A stretch of 64,000 nt of DNA, taken from assembly GCA_916613615.1 (NCBI GenBank), contig OU744733.1:35379939-35443938 (forward strand), given 5' to 3'. Numbering within the stretch: the first letter of the stretch is position 1; each line of letters begins with the position of its first letter. The position numbers were made by a program, and so were the translations under genes. The DNA is from Steromphala cineraria (taxonomy: Eukaryota; Mollusca; Gastropoda; Trochida; Trochidae). Shown in pieces: positions 1-10,500 of the stretch. The notes beneath the pieces are model-generated. The model ran no database searches and was not told the origin of the DNA. It worked only from the letters and a program-made list of their open reading frames with translations.

Positions 1-135
1 AATGGATCACTGTCTCAATTCAACCATGTTGAACTCTACAACGTTGAATTCCACACTCTTCGACTCAACTGTTCTTAATGCCACAATGTTGAATTCTACC
101 GTCAATGCTGTTAATTCTACAATGGTTTTTAGCTA
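1..135. repeat. Degenerate minisatellite, TTGAATTCTACAATG-like
   Basis: The first 135 bases are variants of a 15-20 base unit built on TTGAATTCTACAATG, with forms such as TTGAACTCTACAACG and TTGAATTCCACACTC. It runs off the left edge, so the full array length is unknown. Units are diverged. No gene is visible from here to the element at 957. Confidence 0.6.
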
Positions 136-947
136 ACATTCCAGTATTTCATATTTGAGTGAAATGTTGAATTTTGGTTGAAAGTATTTTTGGTTTGATT
201 TACTACTGATGCAGGTAAAATGCAGGACTTGATAAAGTTTGAAGTGGAATTCAGACTTGGGAAAAAAAAAAGATGTCAATTTATGATTGGAAAATTATTT
301 TGAGGTGATTTTTTTTCCAACATAAAATATGAAACTGATATCCATTCTCATTGAGGAATTATATTTAACTTTATGACGTAAACTGCCCAAGTATCCATAT
401 AAAATTATGGGATTGATTTTTTTCCCCTAGGAAAAGTTTGAAAATGGATTTAACTCTGGAACTCCACAAATCCTAATCCAATTGCTGAAAGCATAAAATT
501 ATCTTAATTGATTAAGTTTTTGTGAACTTGAGTGTAAGTTAATGTAGTGTAGATAGTTGTGAGTGTCGTTTTTATAGATAGTTGAGTGAATGGTTAAATC
601 AGGCTTGTTGATGCACTTATTGTTTCCCTTAAATAGGCCGATCTATCAGTGCAACAGCTGCCATTTTAGTTTTTGTGAAAATGACATGTAAAACAGCGAA
701 GTACTGTTACAAATTTTACAATATATTACAAATAAACCTAATGTATTGACATATTTACTGCAAATTTACAAATAATTATTGCTAAAACTAATGCTTAATA
801 ATGACTTAGCAAAGCTTTTCACACTCTTAGTGCCGGCGGATCTCTTCACTTCTCGTTGTTTTGTTTTTTATCGAGTGTGTGCTCTCCTGTATCAAGTTGT
901 GGAGAGTAAAACATAAAATCACTTCCAAAAGTAACTGCTTTAAACTG

Positions 948-1225
948 GATTGTGTTCAGTCTAAGTAAACCTAGCCTCAATATTATCCGTTTCACTCCTA
1001 TACCGAGTCTAGAAAGGCCTAATAGAGGGTCGCATCAGCCCACGTATCGAATTGACCAATCATAACTCAGCTTACCAACCAAGCCACAATAGTCTGCCTT
1101 TGCACGTATAACGTTTGAGGGTCAGAGGTCGTTGAAAGGTCGGCTGACACAACCCTTTCAAAACCTTTCTGGACTCATATGGACGGATAATATTGAGGCT
1201 AGGTTTACTTAGACTGGATTGTGTT
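948..1225. mobile_element. MITE with ~33-bp inverted ends and 9-bp target duplication
   Basis: The element spans 957-1216 (260 bp). Its ends are inverted copies: CAGTCTAAGTAAACCTAGCC at 957 and its reverse complement ending at 1216, with the match continuing for about 33 bases. It is flanked on both sides by the direct repeat GATTGTGTT (948-956 and 1217-1225), a 9-bp target-site duplication. Nine base pairs is typical of the Mutator-like superfamily. No coding capacity is seen, so it would need a transposase from elsewhere. Confidence 0.8.
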
Positions 1226-2121
1226 AAAATCATGTTCTCATAACATATATGTAATACTGGGTTGTCCCCTTGAATTTTGTTTCCACAAAGTTCTCGATAG
1301 AACTGTCCCTTTAAAGATATGTTTTTTGATAATTACCGTAACATTTTCCATTTTCTACACTATGATTGAGCTGCAAGAGAAAGATAATGAATATGAGTCA
1401 AAGCCAAAAATATTATAATTTGTCTAATATGTATGCCAGAGATGTGTTCCTCATATAGTAACAATTTCATTTTGGGTCAAGTGTCATTACCTTTTTGTGA
1501 CCTTCACCTTCTACAAATCAACCAATCACAATCCACAGATCTACTTTCATATTGACGGATTCAAATTGATCTAGTCTGTGATTGGCTGAATTGAGAGGGC
1601 CCAAGATTTGACTTAAGCAGCTCAAGTTAAGAATATGTAGTGAGGTACTTGTTTAAGGTTAGATCTTGTTTCAATGAGATTGATGAAATAAATACTAGAT
1701 TCAATGTCTGTTAATGAAATTTTATCATTTTGATAATCTTGAGGAGTCATTTTTGAAGTTATGAATGATTTCAACTTTTGCATATTATTTGTCTTTATTT
1801 TGCTTTGCTATGCATACATATGTTTCATATTTTACAAAGAAACCCCAAACTTGCCTTATTGCATTATTAACCACGATGAATTTGATGCTATTTAGCTGAA
1901 TCTCAAAAGAAACCCACAGTATTTCACTTATATCATATCATCTTAATATTCATGATTGGACCATTTCTTCATGCATGATGGAACTTTTCCTTTTAGTAAG
2001 ACACTAACTGGGGCGGTGCTTATCCACGGGGGGTATGAAGGTAGTGATTAACTGTCATTAACATGGATCCACTAAAGGATGCGGGCGAACACGGCTAATG
2101 CGGTTTAGACATTAGTATAAT
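1226..2121. other. Gene-free AT-rich stretch
   Basis: No convincing exon, RNA gene or array is visible. A motif near 1270-1315 (TTTCCACA...ACTGTCCCTTTAAA) resembles one near 48908-48956 and may be the worn end of another short transposon. Confidence 0.4.
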
Positions 2122-2312
2122 TAAAGTGGGGGGGGATCGCCAAACTTTTTTTTTTTTTTTTTTGCCAAACATATAGGTAAACAATAGAAGGCACAAGCTT
2201 CAATAGCCAAATTTAGTTACGTTTCATCAGACGAAACGTAACTAAATTTGGCTATTGATGCTGGTGCCTTCTGTTGTTTATGTTTGGCGATCACCCCCCC
2301 CCTCTACTTTAC
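2122..2312. mobile_element. Fold-back (palindromic) MITE
   Basis: Two inverted arms of about 95 bases meet near 2227. The outer ends are TAAAGTGGGGGGGGATCGCC on the left and GGCGATCACCCCCCCCC followed by TCTACTTTA on the right. The inner arms share GCCAAATTTAGTTACGTTTC and its complement, close to perfect. The left arm carries an extra T run (2146-2163). The TA at both outer ends is compatible with a mariner-type TA target, but TA is part of the palindrome so this is not decisive. Confidence 0.75.
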
Positions 2313-3036
2313 TCAATTCTTTTGAAATGATCAGAATTTAGTGTTTCAATTTAGTATCCAATTTATAGATTGAAAGTTAGCAAAATAAAGTTTCAATTCC
2401 TTCCAAAGTATTCATTTTCAAGTATTTCATTTTATAATTCTAAAGTGCCATTCTTGTTGATTTAATCTTTGTCTCATAATAATAATCTTGTGCCATCTTA
2501 TTGCAAGTATAATGTCAATTTTACACTCATGTTATGGGTATGTCTTGCATTTGTTGTTCGAGAAAATATATTACTGCATTTTCAGAAATGCCTTGAATTC
2601 CCTTCAATTTATTCAGTATATTATGGAGTAATGGGGTATTACTGTGTCAGTTTTTATGCCATATGACATTGGGATTTTAATTCAGCGTTATGTTCAATAT
2701 TAAGTGTGTTTTTGTTTTTACCGCGTAGAAGCTTAGTACCTAATTTTAGCATTCTCCAGCATTCTTAATTATTTTTGTAACAATGTCATTTTTGTTGAGT
2801 TTTAGTTTGACTGTCTCAAATCATTATTTAAGTGCCATCTTTGAATTTACTGGTTTATTGCCATTACTATAGTAACATTATTATATGAAATCAAATATTA
2901 CAATTAAGTAATCTTTTTTCTTCATTGGAGCAAGTCTACTAGCATTTAAGCTAGTCTAAGGGACCTTTTTGCATTTTTAAAGTTCAACATTTTTCCCGTC
3001 AAAGTTTTGTTCCACTGACAATTTGTTGAAGTCTAA

Positions 3037-4114
3037 TTTAAAGGGGCAGTAGTACGTTTTTAGGTGGAATATACCGGGTAAGGTGATTTTAGGAAAATGA
3101 AAATAAATGGTTCCCATTGAAAGACAATGTATATTAACTACGGTAAATAAAGGATATATATAATGTAAAATTCAGCCATGCTATTCCTTTTTAGCTCATC
3201 TGGCCTGTAAGGCCCGATGGGCTTATGGCATGGCATGGTGTCCGGCGTCCGTCCGTCCGTCCATCCGTCCGTAAACTTTGTGGACTTTCGACTTCTTCTC
3301 CAGAACCATAAGACCTAGAAAGCTGAAACTTTGTGTACAGACTCCTTGGCTAGTGAGGATTATAAATTGTAGCTTTGGTAGCCCTGTGACCCCTAATAAG
3401 GGCCACAGGGGCCACACCCTAAAAACCTATTTTCATCTTCTTCTCCAGAACCATAAGGCCTAGAAAGCTGAAACTTGTGTACAGACTCCGTGGCTAGTGA
3501 GGATTATAGATTGTTGCTTTGGTGGCCCTGTGACCCCTAATAAGGGCCACAGGGGCCACACCCTAAAAACCTATTTTCATCTTCTTCTCCAGAACCATGA
3601 GGCCTAGAAAGCTGAAACTTTGTATGCAGACTCCTTCACTGATGAAGATTATGAATTGTAGCTTTGGAGGCCCTGTTGCCCCTAATAAAGGCAACAGGAA
3701 CGTTCTTCAAATCTTTTTTCATCTTCTTCTCCTGAAGTATAAGGCCTAGGAAACTGAAACTTGTCGCCTATATACTTAATTTTATGATTGGTGCCCATGT
3801 GGCCTCTACAAAGGGGGAATCACATTGGCCACACTCTACAGCATAATTGATGATGAAGCCTGATGAGCTACAGAGCCAATGGCTCTATTTTTTTTACACA
3901 AAATGAATTAAAGGCGTTCACACAATTCAAATTCAAAATGGCTGCCAATGGACTTTATTTGAATTTATATAATGTGTTCTCTGATTATAGATGATTGGTT
4001 TGTGTAATGAGATTTTTGACACTATCAAAAAATACATAAAGCATTGACATACAATTATCAGTGACAAATTAAAAATATAACCTTTTCCAAAAACATGCTA
4101 CTGCCCCTTTAAAG
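3037..4114 (+). mobile_element. TTAA-MITE copy 1, split by a nested element
   Basis: Left end TTTAAAGGGGCAGTAGTACG at about 3037, right end CATGCTACTGCCCCTTTAAA ending at about 4114. This is the first of eleven relatives in the window whose intact form is about 365 bp, bounded by AGGGGCAGTAGCACG inverted ends and flanked by TTAA. The body stops at about 3190, inside GCCATGC.ATTCCTTTT, and resumes at about 3894 with ACACAAAATGAATTAAAGG, exactly as in unbroken copies. The intervening 0.7 kb is therefore a later insertion. Confidence 0.88.
3190..3893 (+). mobile_element. Pearl-like (Helentron-type) non-autonomous element 1
   Basis: It begins TTAGCTCATCTGGCCTG, which folds as a hairpin (AGCTCATC.GGCCT/AGGCC.GATGGGCT), followed by a (GTCC)n tract at 3241-3272. 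The core is four tandem copies of a ~145-bp unit beginning CTTCTTCTCCAGAACCATA near 3291, 3438, 3580 and 3720; the last is the most diverged. The end near 3871-3890 carries another hairpin, AGAGCCaatGGCTCT. It lies in a T run of TTAA-MITE copy 1 with no clear target duplication, as expected for Helitron/Helentron insertion. Assignment to 'pearl' is from remembered architecture, not a search. Confidence 0.75.
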
Positions 4115-5223
4115 CTCACTCACTCTATTTTCAAATAGAAGTCAACTAAAAATTTTAATCTTTTACAAATCAATAATTTTTGTTTGCTATTGTAGATACT
4201 GCATGGTGTATAGATTTTGACAATATTTTATTATTTTGTAGATAGAGATATGTAATTATATTTTTCCTAACATTTATGTTCAATTCTTGAATGATCAATG
4301 CAAATATTGTATCAATTGATGTAATATGCATTATAATCATGCAATTATACTATTTATTTGCCCCAAGTATTTGCTTAATAAATCATATCTTTGACTGTTA
4401 TGATAGTGAATAAACAGGATTTTGTGTGCCTTTTGCAATCTTTACTAAAATAATTACAATGAATATGTTGTATATTTACTGGCATTTGTATGTATTTTAT
4501 GAACAGAGACCACCCATGTTGTCGAGTACCATCTTCCTTGCATTTTGTCGAACAAATCTGATGGTCTACCATACCAACAGAGTATTTTATGTGGTTATTG
4601 AATTATTTTCCCATCATGTTGCCATATTGATGAACTATTTTACAAAATATTACTTAGGATAACCATTGACTGTCATGAATCGTTATCCTAGATCCCCAAG
4701 CTAAAGATCCCAGAGAAAAAGTGTAAGATTTCTAAAATTCTTTATTTAAGTAACAGGTTATGTGATATGATATATGATTTTCATATCCTCTGACAGCTTT
4801 CAGTTTAAGTACCTTTACAAAATATGGCTTTTCATATAAAAGAGCTTTGAAATTTGGTATCCAATATTCATTTTTCATTTTTAAATTATTTGCATTTGAA
4901 CATCTCATACTCTCATGGTGAGAAAGCATCGGATTATTACATATCAGAATCTCAAAATGTATGCAGAGCCAAATATACAGTGACTGTTGTCACCTTGTTG
5001 TTGTTGGGTATTATTTGTATAATTAGGTCGGGGCCAATCTGTCTAGATAATCTTCCAATGAAATGTTTGCTACCCTCAACGTTACATCTCAGGAAACTGC
5101 CATGGTCAATATTGAGAAACATTAAACTAAAGGGATTGACAATAAAGGATATTCAAACAGAATCCTTCATTTGTGTGATCATACAATGCATCCTCGAGGA
5201 TATAAGTAATGAGGAAAACTTAG

Positions 5224-5506
5224 TTTTAAAAGGGCAGTAGCATGTTTTTTAGGGGGAATGTAAGGTAATGTCAGGAAAATGAAAATAAGTGGTTCCAGTT
5301 GAAAGACAATGTATTTAAACTAAATGAAGCATTAATAATTCAAACATATAATGTAAATATTAGCCATGCAATTACTTTTTGTAATACAAAATGAATTAAA
5401 AGTGTCACACAATGACTCCCTATAGACTTGATGTGAATCTTTATAATTTGTTCTCGGACTGGATGATTACAATTAACTATGAAAAATTGAAAATACTGCC
5501 CTTTAA
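5224..5506 (+). mobile_element. TTAA-MITE copy 2, internally shortened
   Basis: Left end TTTTAAAAGGGCAGTAGCATG, right end TACTGCCCTTTAAG. The body matches the family (ATGTCAGGAAAATGAAAATA; TTGAAAGACAATGTATTTAA) but is only ~283 bp, having lost part of the right half. It overlaps the end of a 128-codon open frame at 4854-5240, which argues against that frame being a gene. Confidence 0.85.
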
Positions 5507-6699
5507 GAACCTTTATATTATGAAGGAGAGAATTTTAAATAATACTCATGATAATACAACAAATAATAATCACGTTTGAAAAGAAAATATTGTGCCAAGG
5601 TTGAAACACCTACTACTGCAGAATAAATAAGTAATAATAATAAAAAATTGTCTTCATTTTGACTTTTTCATTATGGCAGTTTCATAGATCATATGTTGAG
5701 AAGCAAATGTTTCAAGTATTTGAGTCATTAAAAAAAACTTTGATGTCAACATATCTTTTTAAAATTGCTTTTATTTTCTTCAATGATTTTTTTCAATAAA
5801 AAAATTAAGAAAAATGTTTGTTTTACTTTCATTGTTTATTTACATCATGTACATGTTAGGATAAGTGAGAGATATACCCACACTTCCCGAGATGTATTGT
5901 TCAATAAATTCAGACTTTGAAATGTAAACGATATGCTCCATTCTGATTGGATCTAACAAGGTCATGTGATCTGTATACATTTCAATGAACCCTAAATTGA
6001 AGGTTATACAAAACAATTTTCAGTAAATGAAGTTTATACGATGTCGTGCCGGAACTACATTTCTCGGGGATTCCCCTGATCTTACAGCCACATTCCAGCC
6101 TGACCCCAGTCTGTTTGAAGAATAAACATTAAGTTACAAATAAATAAAGTTGTACATGTACATCTCCGGTCACAGAAATGAGGATAGTGGGCGAAGTTAA
6201 ACAAGGTAATGTACATCATTTCAAAAGCATGAGTTAAGCTTCATTCTGAATGACCTGACTGGTGACAACACAGTTTCAAGGCACCCCATTCCATGCACAC
6301 CAAATAGTGTCGTGGCACGCTCTCTGCCTTCATTGACAGTTTCGAGGCCCCCGATGATCAAAACGATGTTGCCGTGTTTGAAAACATTTACTCGTCATTG
6401 TCAGTGACAGTGTCTACCATCGGCGGGCCTGCTAGTGGCATTGTCTTGAGGGACGTTAAATAACTTTATGTTTACATTCAGTGTCAAACCAACAACCCAA
6501 GCACGTCAAGCTTTAAGAGCTGATACTCTTCACTCGATACAGGACAGTATTAATACGCGAGTGCAAATTGTTAATTTTGGAGTATTTAAATTAAACTGTA
6601 CATATTTTTTTAGTTTTTCCCAAAACATTTTATTGTAAGTTACTACAGAATCGCATTTCGAATGATATAACAACAACTTCTGGCTTTAAATACAAAGTG
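5507..6699. other. Gene-free stretch with possible worn repeats
   Basis: No supported exon. CCCGAGATGTA at 5887 and TACATTTCTCGGGG at about 6057 form a weak inverted pair ~170 bases apart that could be an old MITE. TTGAGGGACGTTAAATAAC near 6448 resembles the tail sequence common in molluscan repeats. Neither is strong. Confidence 0.3.
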
Positions 6700-6941
6700 G
6701 GAATTTATAAGAAATGAATTTCATAATATAGTTGTCCACACGGTTATAACCTGTTTGAAACTTTGAAAGCTGGCCAATTATACAAGTTTATATTACCGTA
6801 CAAGTTTCAAACAGGTTATAACCGTGTGGACAACAATATTATGAAATTCATTTCTTAAATACACCTCGTGTTTGAATCGTGGGTCTCCAAGGTGTAGCGT
6901 AGCAAAGCGGAGTAACCACGATTCAAACAGGAGGTGTATTG
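6700..6941. repeat. Two adjacent inverted repeats
   Basis: The first has arms of about 60 bases (6709-6769 and 6797-6857), sharing GTCCACACGGTTATAACCTG and its complement, with outer AGAAATGAATTTCATAATAT and its complement; the loop is ~27 bases. Immediately after, 6859-6941 forms a second hairpin with AATACACCTC.TGTTTGAATC at one end and GATTCAAACA.GAGGTGTATT at the other. Together they look like two palindromic elements or one nested in the end of another. Confidence 0.75.
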
Positions 6942-6954
6942 AGTGATGCACCGA

Positions 6955-7050
6955 GGGAAGTGTGGACAATCAGCAGGAAACCCAGGATTTTGGAAGCTAG
7001 ATCGGGGCAATACGACTATGCTGCCTCTTTTTGGGAGAGAATTGTCATCA
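6955..7050 (+). mobile_element. Degraded end of the CATTCTCTCCCC element family
   Basis: The stretch AACCCAGGATTTTGG ... CTGCCTCTTTTTGGGAGAG resembles the right end of the element at 32925-33468 (CCCCAGGATCTTGG ... CTGCCTCTGTGGGAAGAG). Only one end is seen, and similarity is partial. Confidence 0.35.
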
Positions 7051-7461
7051 ATTAGACTGCAGTTATTTCAAACCAAAGTCATCCATCCTAATTCTTGGTC
7101 CGGGCACTGCAAAGTAAACTTAGCTTAGTGCTTGACACCATATGATATATATAACCTTAGTCAAATCAGGGTGCAGGAAGAGAGTGCTAGCCATCAAATG
7201 ATATGGATATCTGTTTTCTTGCCTTCCTTATTAAAGGGAGATTCTCCAAGATAAATAAAGGAACGGCTGGTTGGTCTCCAAAGCCCTAAATATACTGTTC
7301 AAAGTTCACAAATAAATTGTATGGTAATGTTCATGCTGCAAGCCCTGTTCCTTTAAACTTCAGATTCTGTAAACTTTAGGCAATTAACCACGCTTCACTT
7401 TGGCACCAGCACCAGATTAGGCTCAAGCCAGCCATCAGCCAATTAGTTGGAAAAGAAGGAT

Positions 7462-7593
7462 TCAGGGAACAGGTGGGTTGGCTTTACGTAGTGCTAAGTA
7501 TCCTGTGACTAAATCTCCTGGCAGCATCCGACCTCTTGAGAACTCCTCTGCAGTAGCATACCTCATTTTGGTCTGTGGATCGGTGTAAGGAGC
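7462..7593 (-). CDS. INO80C: INO80C exon 5 (stop codon)
   Basis: Acceptor CCCTTGCAG, then 43 codons and TGA. It carries the end of the YL1 C-terminal domain: YTDPQTKMRY, EEFSRGRMLP, VTGYLALRKAN, ending PPVP. It is the exon that identified the gene. Confidence 0.95.
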   Translation of the reverse strand, partial: APYTDPQTKMRYATAEEFSRGRMLPGDLVTGYLALRKANPPVP

Positions 7594-10500
7594 CTGCAAG
7601 GGAGATAATTTAAGTACATCAATGGTCCAAGTCTACAATTCATAGAACAAATGTCAACTTGATTCTTACTTACTTTAACATTGACCTGAATAGTTAATTT
7701 AATATAGCATTGCAATATTCAGTCTCTAAGATTTAGAGACAAAATCCTGTAGCCTATGGAAAGACGTTTAGCACTGACTTCAAGCTAAAATATCTGATTG
7801 GTGAAATGTTTCAATATTAATTACCTGAGAATTTGACTGAAAAAAAGAAAGAAAGACAATAACAAAGAACTCATAATTCAATGAGTCATTGATATCACCA
7901 ATCTCTCTAACAACAAAAAGGTGGTTGTCAGGCCTTGTCTTTGCCCTTTCACATTCCATGAATTCACACAATCAGAGGCCAGGAAACATATCAAATCATT
8001 ACGGATTGGTGGGAATACAACAGGCACCTTAATTGTGACCTAATACAAACTATTTAGAGCAATTGGCCGAAATGCAACAGGTACCGGACACAAACCCTAT
8101 AGAGCATTACTGAGATGAGTAACGAAGAATGTAAATTGACATGTTTATTATGATTTCAATGAGATTGTGATATAAGGAGACACTTACCGGTAACCCTGAT
8201 AAATCTGAATACTTTTTGGCAGGAGTGAATGAGGGAGGTGCGTCTATGGAACCATCTGGAAACAATGCAGGCTGGTCAATTAACCCTTCTACGATTTTGC
8301 TTGAAAAATGGCACTTAAATCAAGACCCCAGGTTGTTATGCAGTATTTCGCAAGGGAGGAGCCTTATCATTTTCATTGACCTTATCCTTAAGGAATTGGA
8401 AAATTGCACATGGGTTAAGGTTATTGCTAGTTTTCCAATGATAAGCTGCATGTGCCTGCAATATTAATGTTTTGTCATTCAATAGACAAACTAGAAAGTG
8501 TTTTTACCCGTAAAAACAGATGTCTCCCCCTTCCTCAAATGCTCCAAACCTCTAAACAATACTAAACAAAACAATCATAAAGCACCATTAATGTTCTCTG
8601 TATAATTCAACTTGAACAAATAACCTATCAACTCCACAATTGTAGCAAACAAAATATTCAAAATTCTAAATGATTTGATGCTGAAACCCCTTGAAAAAGA
8701 CTAAGTCCAAATTGCTGCCATGGAAATAAAAACAAATTAAATTTTTAAAAATCTATAACCTCCAAAAGGTACATCTACCGTACATGATATGGAGAGACAG
8801 TATACCAAGTTTGTTGATGATCGGTCACATAGTTTTAGAGACATGCTCCGGAAATGAAATGTGAACGCCGACGCCGACGGGAACTCAGTAAAAACCAATA
8901 TGTCTCCCGACCCTTCGGGGGGAGACATAATAATTAAGTCTAGGTTTAATAAAGCAAATGTTACCGAAAGGAAGATAAACCTATGCCTAAGTATGAAAGA
9001 ATTTTGACCATGATAGCTCAAGATACTCACATGTGGCATCATTTGGTTGCCATGGCAGCATTCTCTCTACTGCTATTATTTGTTTAAGATTCTTCCAGAT
9101 CCTTGTTTTTTTTGTCCCTGCTGCCCCCTTACTCGAATGCTGTAAGATGAAAAACTCTATTTAATCATGACATTTATTATTTTTAATAACAATAATGAGG
9201 ATTTTTATATTGCGCTATTTCCAGGTACTAAAGTACCTCCTCAAACGGCTCCTACATCATAGCCCTGAAGGAATTATTGTACTTTCAAAGCTGTTATCAA
9301 GCGCTAAACTCGATTGTGTAGATCCATACATCCAATTTCAGGTACCCATTTTAACAGCTAGGTGAACTGAGTGCAATGAGGATGAAGTGCCTTGCCCAGG
9401 GACACAACAAAGACTGAGACCCAGGTCACAGATTTTTGGTGTCTTCACTGAGATTTGAGCATGGGCCTTTGGCGTGAGAGCTTGCTAACCACTACACCAA
9501 TATGCTCAAATCGTGTTGTTACTTTTCAAATTGCTTTAAAAAAATTCTGACCTAGTTGAGTGAGTACTTGTATGTATATCTTAAGATTGAGTACCACAAA
9601 TCTCAATGTATTGCTATATTGTCACAACTCTAGTGTTCTATGTTGACCAAGGATCTTACAAATATGTATGATATTAAAGCTCAATTGTACCACTTCAAGA
9701 CAACTAATGCAGAAATTAACTGCATGACATAAACTTATCTTGACTTACAACAAAGCTTGGATCCTTAAAAACAGCAGGTGCTCTTTCAGTTATTTCTTCA
9801 GCAACAGCGCCAGGGGCAGACAACTCTAACTCTACTGGAACTTCTTCAACTCCCGCAATTGGCTGCAAAAGTATGATATCTTTCATTACATTATTGATTG
9901 ATCTGTACATAAGAGATAAACGATATACTATATAGACAGTGTAGATAACACTTTCACAATCATTTGCATATTTTTGGATAACTTAACTGCTTGATTCCAG
10001 TTTGATTAAAATCAGATTAGTTCCAAGGAAGAAAATATTCAAAATATTAACCCTACGGAGATATGAAATGCTCTACACTAGGTCTGACCGCACACCAGTA
10101 CCTCGCACATTACCAGCCTAGTGCAGCTGAAACTCAGTCTTTAGCGGACTAATCACATGGCCTCGCTTATAAGATTGCTAGAGGTGATCATGTTCAAAGC
10201 AAGGTTAACTGGAGTTACTTGCCCCTAGCTGATACCGCTTGACAGCTTGTGATTGGTTACCGGAGTTAATGTCAGAAAATGCGACCTATGAGGCTGGGAT
10301 CAGACCCTGTGGAGAGAAAACCTATCGAAATAACAAGTTCAATTCACAATAGAGATGATATTTTTAACTTTTTTCCTCTGAACTAGGCCAATTATAATCA
10401 GACTGAGCTTGATTCATATTTGTTGTTACAAAGAACAAGGTCAATAGTGACTACAATATATTATAACCGGTGTCTGCAAATTCCCCTAGAGGAGGCTGTA

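Noticed and set aside
4854..5240. 128-codon plus-strand frame with a hydrophobic segment as a small membrane protein
   Set aside because: It ends inside TTAA-MITE copy 2, has no recognisable domain and no matching splice or promoter signal. It could be chance in AT-rich DNA.
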